64,000 bases of DNA from Gnetum montanum (Eukaryota > Streptophyta > Gnetopsida > Gnetales > Gnetaceae). The stretch spans positions 893,873 to 957,872 of the forward strand of contig MNCI01021399.1 in NCBI GenBank assembly GCA_015680685.1. The letters are read 5' to 3'. A model generated the notes under the pieces. It was not told the DNA's origin. It saw only the letters and a program-made list of their open reading frames with translations, and searched no databases. Positions 56,554-64,000 of the stretch are shown one piece after another (the first letter of the stretch is position 1; each line of letters opens with the position of its first letter). Both the position numbers and the translations under genes were made by a program.

Positions 56554-58238
56554 TATACTATCCAAAATTGTCAGCGTAAGGCTGGAAGAAGAAAAAAAAT
56601 GAATGCCTAAAGATCTCCGAAGAGATACAGCAAACCCTACCTTCGCATGAGGACAAGCTGGAAAAACGAAGGTAGAGTGCCTTGGATGGTCTGCACACAA
56701 AGCAAACAAGGACTTCCCCTAGCATATGCAATGGTAGTGCACCGGGTTATCATATACAAATGCAAATGTAAATGTGAACAAGTGTAAGCAAGGTGTAAAA
56801 AAATAAGTAGAAAATACTATAAACTATAAATATGATTAGCAAAAATGTAACTATTTGTATTGATTAAAAATTACAAAGAAGTGCATTGGTCAGAACATAG
56901 TTGTAGAATGATTACAAGGTGGACATTTAGCTCCGATGTGAAGGGTGTACAGATGCTAAGAGAGTGCAGGTTTTCTAGCTCCAAAGTGTCCAACACATGA
57001 GATTTGGATGCTCAAAGTTGCTCAACATGACCAAGTTTTGTATGGAGAAATTTACCCAGCATTCTATGCTCTTGTGTGTTTAGAATTGCCAAACCTAGTT
57101 TAGTGTGAGATCAGGGTATTTATGTAGGTTTGAGCATAGGATTCAGATCTATGTGGAAGATCCATGGTTATTGGATATGAGAAATGTAGACCAGGCAATA
57201 GGTATGAACGTTTTGACCAGATACAAAGAATTTTACAATGTACAGGGTGCAACATTATTGAGATCTCTTACACTGGCATGTGTGATCCACAACACAAGAG
57301 CCTGATACACTAAAAAATGAAAAATGTAGAAAGAATGTTAAAGTACAAGAGTGGATCTGGATGTCTGGCCTCCAAATCTGCAGATCTATGCTGGTGTCAG
57401 CGTTTGGCTTTCGATGTCCTAGGGTGTCAACATGACCATCAACGTGTCCAATGTTTATGATGCATTTTGAGCCCACTTTAACCTATGAGACCCATTTTTG
57501 AAGTGGATCTACATGCCTAAGGTCTAGAGGGTGCTTCTTCTCAAGTTTGAGCTCATTTGGACATTGTTTTGGCTCTATTTTGGTTGGTCACGTTGTGTAG
57601 CGTGACCAAAGTGTGGCCCCAGTGTGACCAAGCTAAAATGACATATTTGAGGCTAAAATTTGAAGTTTTTGAAGGTTGCGAGCTACTGGAGACCTTGGTG
57701 AAGGTCATGTGGGGTCGCTGTGCTCAATTTCGGCTTGTTTTGACTTAGTTTCAGGGCTCCAAAAGTTGGTGACGGTGACCCTTACATTGTGTAGCCTTCG
57801 AAAAAGTAACCCCAATGTCACCAAGTCAAAATGGCATATTTGAGGCTCAAATTTGGAGTTTTGGAGGTTCAGAGTTTCTAGGACCTTGGTGAAGGTCATG
57901 GGGGTTCCCTATGCTCAATTTTGGTCTATTTTAACTCAGTTTTGGGGCTCCAAATATTGGTGACACTGAACCTTACGCTGTGCAGCGTCTGAAAAAGTAA
58001 CCAAAGTATACTTAGCCAAAAACAAGCATTTTGAGCCTAAAACTTTTGATTCTAGATGCTAGAAGTTGGTGTAGTCACCTATAGGTCCCAAGGTGACCTT
58101 TCCTATTGAATTGAGGGCCATCGGGGGCTATTTTGGAGGCCTCCATGTCTGGTCATGCTGTATTCATGCTTGGGTAACTGCATGACTTAGCTTGAATCCT
58201 GTCTGAAACTGCTAGGCCAAAATTTTGTGGTGTTTTCA
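56554..58238 (-). mobile_element. 5' LTR of element E
   Basis: 1685 bp, plus strand TATACTATCC (TG mutated to TA) ...GGTGTTTTCA. It has three units of about 190 bp, starting near 57583, 57766 and 57957, instead of the four in the other LTR; this accounts for most of the 204-bp length difference. Flanking unique parts align throughout with the 3' LTR. Confidence 0.9.
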
Positions 58239-59503
58239 ATGATGTCCTTGTTTGACATCCCTCAAGATGTCACAACAACATAGTTAAACCTCATCTCCAT
58301 AGAAGGGAAGCTAGTAATGGTAGAGGTTAGGGCCGTGCATGCAGAGGAGGAGTTAGAAAGACTCCAAGAAAAGCTTGTCGCCCTGCAAGCTACATAGCGG
58401 GATCTATCTTAATTCATCCCTATAGACCAATTAGAATCCTTTCAGATGGAGTAGCTAATCAAATTGTTGACAAAAAATAAGAAAGTGGCTAAGCAGAAGG
58501 CTAATTGGGATGCTTCTAAGGCACAAGCTCAAACATATGCACATGTCAAAATACTCAAGGGCTTATAAGAAGAAAATAAACGCCTCGTTGTCAAAAATCT
58601 TTGATTGACTACAGTAGAAAAATAAAAGAATGTTCTCAAGAAAATTTTTTAGCAATTATGAGAATAATTAATAAGAGTCAACTAGGATGCGAACTTCTTG
58701 GACAAAGAAAATCAAATCCTTTCAATGGAGGAGGTATGCGCGATCTATCAAAAGACGATGATTGAAATAAGCATGTGGTAGAACGAGGCCAAGCGACATG
58801 AAAAACTTAAAGAACATTTCAAAGATTAGATGGGGATGTACAAGCTAGTGATTGAGAAAGAGATCCATATGAACAAAGCACATATTAACACACTCAATGC
58901 TCAAAACACTATTTGGTAGGCCATATTCAATACTTATGCCTTTGCCCACCAAGCTAAATTGAAAAGTGAAGACCTATGGATATAAGATCTCATGGAGTAC
59001 ATGGAGTTGGCAAACTTGTAGTATGCCAATTTGTCCATGTTGACAATAGGATGCTTGAGAATAGAATTGGAAAACTAGGTATAAACCACCTACACAAAGA
59101 ATGAAATAGAATTTTTTGAACACAAGAAGATGTGGTCAAGAACAGCTACCAAGGACAAAAACAGGTCATGGTGGATTTGGCTTGATGGCTCATAGACTAC
59201 CAAGAATACAAGGACAAAGCTAGAGCCTATGAAAAGGAATGATAGTTATTTGTAGCTTGGTATGTCAAGGCCAATCAAATGTTCCCACAACTGCCATGCC
59301 CAAGGGTGGTGTTGACTCTATCAAACATCGAAGCATCAACATTGATGGCATATGATCCCCAAACCAAAGAAGAAAAGATCTAAGCACTCCTTCAGAGATA
59401 CCCATTTCCAAAGCCTAGAGCACAAGATAAAGAGAAGAGACCCATGGAGGAGCCACCATCACCAAGAACAATATGAGTTCCAACAAAATTTTGTATTTTG
59501 TAA
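58239..59503 (+). pseudogene. ORF2 of element C, second part (coiled coil)
   Basis: Resumes after E with a frame matching SLFDTPQDV of A. Coiled-coil words EELERLQEKL-like, KILKGL and KEIHMNKAHINTLNAQ are visible among stops. The basic-Pro tail (EEPPSPRT) occurs near 59445. The PPT TCATGGGGGTA (59653-59663) and the 3' LTR follow. Confidence 0.6.
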
Positions 59504-59663
59504 TTGTGTGTCTATGTCTCATTTTTGTTTTATTAAAATCCACATTGTGGCATGAATCATTCCTAGTTAGTTATTAATCCCATAACTATCCATTGTGTAA
59601 TCAATTGGACTTGTTCTCATTTTGTTTAACTCAAGGAAGAGTTGTTATTTAGTCATGGGGGTA

Positions 59664-60541
59664 TGATGAATCGTAGTTTTCCAAGCCTCAATATCGGACC
59701 CTCAATATCAAATCCTTGATATTGGATACGTGATATCATAGCTTGCGTAACAATATTGAATACATGATATCATGATTCTTGTGTGTCATCTATAAATATA
59801 ATGTTTGGGTACACAGGAAAGGGAGGAGTCAATAAGTAGTTGGTAGAGCATTTTTATCAATTTTTAGTTAATTTTAATTCTTTCCCTAGTGCATGCCTAC
59901 AATGTGATGATTGTAATTGTACAAAACCTTTATTCGAGTGTGTTGTACTTGGACACACACATGATCAGCAATAAAGATTGAGATTACACCATCATTGCAG
60001 CATTTACTTAGCTTTTAATTAATTTAATTGTTAATTATTTATTGTTATCTTTTTAATTAATATTTCCTTTATTGTCATTTACACTTACTATTGATTAATG
60101 TGGAATGAGTACAACTTAATCATAAACATTTAAGTGTAATTGCTTAGTAATTTAGTAGCATATCTAGGAGTGCTCAAGTAATGTGCGCTTGGTAATCCCA
60201 GAAGTAGTACATGAGGTCCAAAATGCATACGAATGATTAAGAACAGATACTCATTGCACTTAGGCTAGCTTAGATTTTATTTCCTATTGCTTATTAATTT
60301 AATCAAGTTATTTCCCATTGTCCTTAGGAGTAGCATAGTGATAGAAATCACATCATACACCTCACCCTGCACTAAATCATACATGAAAAAGTAATTACTA
60401 GTCCATGTGGGAAGATAATGAACTACAATCAACATATAATGATCTAGACACCACAATTAGTCCATCTATAGAGTTTGATTGAATCGTGCGTGAACGCTCA
60501 TATTTGTATGGTTGTGCATAAGGGTACCTCATTGATCATCA
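59664..60541 (+). mobile_element. 3' LTR of element C
   Basis: 878 bp, TGATGAATCG...TGATCATCA. RATATY sites at 59690, 59704, 59718 and 59732 (14-bp phase), then 59752 and 59766 (14 bp apart), then TATAAATA at 59791-59798. This is the most complete LTR array in the window. Confidence 0.9.
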
Positions 60542-60546
60542 CTAGC

Positions 60547-60688
60547 TCTAAGTGGGAAGACAATGATCACAAACTTATTATTAATTCATTAGTATACTTA
60601 CATTATCCATCCATGAATTACAATCTCGTTGCATGTAAACACTTGTGACTTGTATAGTTGAGTGCTGGAATTCTTTAATTGCTCATCA
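60547..60688 (+). mobile_element. 3' LTR of element Z, right end
   Basis: TCTAAGTGGGAAGACAATGA continues the Z LTR cut at 27214. It ends TATAGTTGAGTGCTGG...ATTGCTCATCA at 60688, the family LTR terminus. Confidence 0.75.
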
Positions 60689-61850
60689 TACTTGTGGAAG
60701 ATCTTCACCTTGTCACTTGTTATTGATCTTATGCTAAGAATCTTCATAGTCAACTATAACCTTCTTGTCAACACTAATTTGAACAATTTCATTAATATTA
60801 TTCTTGTAAGAAAAGGAAATATTTGTAGCCTAGGGAATGGTAGTGGTAGAAGAGGGTGTTAGAACCTAAAATAGTTGTAATAGAGGTACAACCCAAGATA
60901 TATAGTCTAGTTAGAACTTTATAGCTCAACATTACCTACCATAGTCAAGTCCATGACTTGGAGTTTTCAAATCAAAAGTCTTACCACTAAGTTAATAGTT
61001 CATTGATAGCCTAATGGTGAGACTACATGTATCCCTAGGACATATAGCCAACACAAAACTTAAGTACAATTTTTAATTAAAAAAATCATGACTTATGCTT
61101 TCCTTGTAGCATAATTTATTTATAGTATGAAAGGGATAAGGAAATGTAGAAATTTTCAAGAGAATGCATATAAGATGATGACATACATTTTTTTATTTAT
61201 TTTATTTTATTTTTACCTTTTCTTAAAGTATGTGGCTTGTTTGTAAAGGTGTGTAGAGTCATAAGTTCAATTTCACACCTAAGGGTATGGTACAATGGTC
61301 AAGACACTCATTCTTCAATTAGGAGGTCATAGGTTTAATTTGTACATTTACTTAAGAGTGTGGAAACAATAGAGAAGAGATAGTTGTGCTATAATGGAGT
61401 AACCTTGTGGTGGAACACTCTAATTTCATGAGTCATAGCTGTGTTACCAACCCTTGAAGTTCATTTGCTTAAAAAAATTCAATTTCAATAAATAGTTGTT
61501 GAGATATTATTAAAGCATAATTATCATCTTATACTTGTCCCAACTAAATGGAATCAACTCTAAGATGTAGAGGCATAATGAATAACAAAAATGACTGAAA
61601 TAGATCAAACAATATAAAAAAGAATTTCAATTAATTTATTAACTAAGATGTATATACTTCATTAAGTATAGTTTAAAGAACAAACAAAGCCATAGGACTT
61701 ACAAGAGGGTTGTAGTAAGAACTTCAAATTTTAATATCACAACTTAAGTAGGGTTGCATTACTTGCATACAGTTAAACATCAAATTTAATGAGTCATATA
61801 GCGTACAATAGAATTTTCCAAAATAGATGTGGGAAAGGCATGATAATATG
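60689..61850. other. AT-rich flank between Z and the second Tat element
   Basis: No open frame or retroelement motif. The only structure seen is the tRNA-like head at 61281-61353. Confidence 0.5.
61281..61353 (+). mobile_element. tRNA-like SINE head (A and B boxes)
   Basis: TGGTACAATGG (61288-61298) fits the RNA polymerase III A box TRGYNNARYGG exactly, and GGTTTAATTTG (61332) resembles the B box. The boxes are 44 bp apart, the same distance as in tRNAs. The stems of a functional tRNA are not evident, so a tRNA-derived SINE remnant fits better than a tRNA gene. The SINE 3' end was not found. Confidence 0.4.
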
Positions 61851-64000
61851 TATTCTAAAATTTGCTAGTTTTAGGCCATGGGGGGCCATGTGATTCCAGT
61901 TTACGGTCATGGTGGTAGTTTCAGGTCATTTCAGGCCATGCAATGTAAGGGAGATTGTCACTTTTAGGCCATGGTGGGCCATGCAATAGTTTAAGGCCTT
62001 TTTGAGCCATGGCATACTTTTTTAATTTTGAATTTTATGATTTTTATGTATTTTTAACTTGAGCAAGAAAAAATGTAAACTAAGAAAAACTACACAAATA
62101 AAAGAAATAAATGCATAATAAGGCAAATAATGCAAAAAAGCAAACAACCAAACTAAATTTAAAATGAAAGCAAAATGCAAATAAGAGAAATATGTAGAAG
62201 TGGGGGTAGGTAGGCACCTAGCGCATATTGGGCTAAAGGAATTCCTTAGTCATGTAGTTTCTTCCAAATTCGGTGTGGGTTAGGGGATGTGTAGCTCCTA
62301 AACGGTACTATGTGGTACTCACCTTGATCTTTGTCAGCTATGTCAAAGGGAAATGCTACCTACAAAGCATCCTCTGGGAGGTCATTGGCTTCCTTTGATT
62401 CCTTATGTTGGTTTTCCTCACATGTTTCACCTTTAGGAGGTATATCATTGGGGAACTCCACCTCTAACCCTTGTTTAGTGTCAATGTTGCTAATAATTAG
62501 AGGGGCTAGATTGTCACCATAGATGATAATCTCACCACCTTGGAGAGGAGATAACCTGTAGCTAGGAAAACCAAGGCCTACCCAAGATTAGGTTGAAACT
62601 CAGCATCTCCTCAATTGCAATGAATTTAGCAGAGGTGGGGAATTGTTCTTCTTTCATGAAGGCTATCGTGATAGTTCTCCTTATGACAACATATGATCCA
62701 TTGAAAGATTTTAGACACATTGTCTTTGTGGGTTTGATTTGGTTGACAAGACTTAGCTATGGGATGACATTGGTTGTTGCCCTGTCATTGATGTGCACCC
62801 TGCAGATTCTACACTATTCAATGTGAATTATGATAAACATTGGTGTAGTGATGACCCAATCCTTCGTAGGGTCAACCTTGATTACTTCATCATGGAATGC
62901 TAGGGGCATTGAACTTGACTCTTACAATGTAGGGGGTATCATCACAATATGGATGGATTTTTTATATGCTAGGATGTCCTCCATCATAGAAATGGAAGTT
63001 AACATGTGAACCAATGCTTCGCGATGGGTAGTGGAGGTTATGATAAGGTCACACAAGCTCAATGTAGTGTTCCTTTGCTTTAGAGCCTATTTAACCTATG
63101 CTAATGCATTAAGAAAGTCTTTGTCGCTATCTGGTACCTTGTTGGCCTTCATCTCCTCCATGCAGCCCAAGAGACAAATCTCTTATAGAGGATATTTGGG
63201 CTTTTCTTATCTTGCTTTCTTTGGGGCCTTAGTGATCCATTGTTGGTTGCTTACTATGGCCTTCTTAGTTGATCTAGTCATGGGGACAAAGGACAAGGGA
63301 ACAAGCTTTGGTGGGCCTAGTACCCTTTGCTCTTGGTGCTAGCTAAGCATTTGATTGATAAGGCACTTGTTGGGCCTCCTGGATTACCATCTTGATTACC
63401 TATTGGCATCACTTGTAGGATGGGGTCTTAGGTGAGTAGGGACTAATACATTTTCCACCATCGGACTCTTGGCAGGTGGGAAGTTCTCACACTGCAGCAC
63501 CCTTATAGCAAAGGGTGGCAGGACATTTGCTGCTACAACATGTTGTGGGATCCTAACCATAAAGGGTGTTATGGGTGCTTGAGGTGATGCTCTAACAATG
63601 AAAGGGATCCTTAAACTAGTTGAGGGCGAGGAAGCCCTAGCGTTGCCAGAGGGCACATGAACAACGAATGGCTCTTACACTAGTTCGAAGTGGTCATCAA
63701 TGCTAATAGTATTAATGGTGTATCCTACATCACTTGCATTGAGAGGATCCTTATAAAACCTCATTGATTTATTTTTGGGGTGAACTAAATTGGTGGAATC
63801 AAGGACCAATTCACCCCTATTAATCATGTGTTATATATCATCTTGTAAGGCCATGCAAAAGTTTGTCTTATGACTAGGAAAACTAGTGATATTTGCAAAA
63901 CCAATTTAGTCTAAAATGATTAGGGACCAAAGGATCATTTGTTAGTATAGTTGAGGGACTCTTGAGGATCTCACAATATCTATCATGATGCTTGCAAGCA
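61850..64000 (-). mobile_element. Second Tat-type retrotransposon fragment (E2), runs off the window
   Basis: Minus strand. The protease region at about 62590-62900 parallels E: CRICRVHINDRATTNVIP, SFNGSYVVI, then EEMLSFNLILGRPWF, here with the LGRPW motif kept. Upstream coding (63000-64000) matches the gag-protease linker; 63396-63656 is Pro/Ala/Arg-rich. At 61860-62010 it has the same TTTAGGCCATGG words as the spacer of E. RT and integrase are absent, so it is truncated near 61850. Confidence 0.7.

Larger units (their letters stand above)
42579..58238 (-). mobile_element. Tat-lineage Ty3/gypsy retrotransposon E, inserted inverted in ORF2 of C
   Basis: 15.66 kb on the minus strand. 5' LTR 56554-58238, PBS 56531-56548, gag 54100-55889, protease 52640-53550, a spacer of about 3.2 kb, RT 48328-49386, RNase H and archaeal-type RNase H 47197-48321, integrase 46030-47196, 3' LTR 42579-44467. 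Flanks ATGAC (42574-42578) and ATGAT (58239-58243) fit a 5-bp target duplication, and the C frame (VMTSLFD-like) is restored on excision. The second, archaeal-type RNase H is the hallmark of the Tat lineage (Tat/Ogre/Retand). All frames carry stops. Confidence 0.9.
27215..60541 (+). mobile_element. LTR retrotransposon C, interrupted by D and E, inserted in the Z 3' LTR
   Basis: 5' LTR 27215-28077, 3' LTR 59664-60541. Flanks GTAGC (27210-27214) and CTAGC (60542-60546) fit a target duplication. Joining the flanks restores the Z LTR block (TCTAAGTGGGAAGACAATGA against TCTAGATGGGAAGATAGTGA in A). Without D and E the element is about 9.1 kb, close to A and D. Order: PBS, ORF1, middle block, internal promoter module, ORF2, PPT. 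No pol genes of its own. Confidence 0.85.

Noticed and set aside
42579-58238. An endogenous pararetrovirus (caulimovirid) origin for the RT region
   Set aside because: Presence of LTRs, a target duplication, integrase and the archaeal-type RNase H places E in the Ty3/gypsy Tat lineage; no movement-protein motif was seen.
15510-60688. A CRISPR array suggested by regular short repeats
   Set aside because: The 14-bp-phased RATATY motifs, the 24-, 30-, 38-, 49- and 60-bp arrays lack unique spacers of constant length and no cas-like gene exists; the setting is plant nuclear DNA.
61281-61353. A functional tRNA gene
   Set aside because: A and B boxes are present, but acceptor and anticodon stems do not pair convincingly and the B box is degenerate.

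Overview
The window is plant nuclear DNA built almost entirely of old LTR retrotransposons inserted into one another. It is AT-rich, has no bacterial-type genes or operons, and shows no intact cellular gene. Recognisable parts include Ty3/gypsy gag, protease, RT, two RNase H domains and integrase. Primer-binding sites resemble the 3' ends of plant tRNA-Asp and initiator tRNA-Met. The density and nesting suggest a large-genome seed plant; the species cannot be named from the sequence. Every reading frame is broken by stops and frameshifts.

Layout. 1-2960: a decayed minus-strand gypsy element (protease, zinc knuckle, gag, PBS, LTR). 2965-3240: an imperfect 60-bp repeat array. 3277-3720: a minus-strand exon relic with a thioredoxin-like [2Fe-2S] signature, resembling plant soluble DGAT3. 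3721-6540: low-copy-looking DNA with a GC-rich block and a 33-bp hairpin. 6568-7106: a near-palindromic fold-back element. 7110-10979: AT-rich relics. 10980-13639: two truncated elements of one family meeting head to head.

From about 13860 to 60688 lies a nested stack. Old element Z (internal 13862-15509 and 24117-26478; 3' LTR 26479-27214 and 60547-60688) is interrupted by A (15510-24116) and, inside its 3' LTR, by C (27215-60541). C is interrupted by D (29555-38104) in its gag and by E (42579-58238) in its second ORF. Four nearly matching 5-bp target duplications and the rejoined host reading frames support this order.

A, C, D, Y and Z form one family. Its LTRs of about 0.8-0.9 kb open TGATGA and close TCATCA. 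The better-preserved copies keep a tRNA-Asp-like PBS, ORF1 (gag) and ORF2, a long protein with a conserved globular N-terminal half and a coiled-coil C-terminal half. No copy has pol, so they look non-autonomous. The LTR promoter carries RATATY motifs phased every 14 bp upstream of the TATA box, and the same module recurs inside the element before a second TATA box upstream of ORF2. This looks like a two-promoter retroelement architecture and is the main candidate for something undescribed.

E, inverted relative to C, is a roughly 15.7-kb Tat-lineage element: gag, protease, a 3.2-kb spacer, RT, a degenerate RNase H, an archaeal-type RNase H with all four acidic positions kept, and integrase. 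It is rich in minisatellites. A second Tat-type fragment occupies about 61850-64000. A short tRNA-like SINE head lies at 61281-61353.
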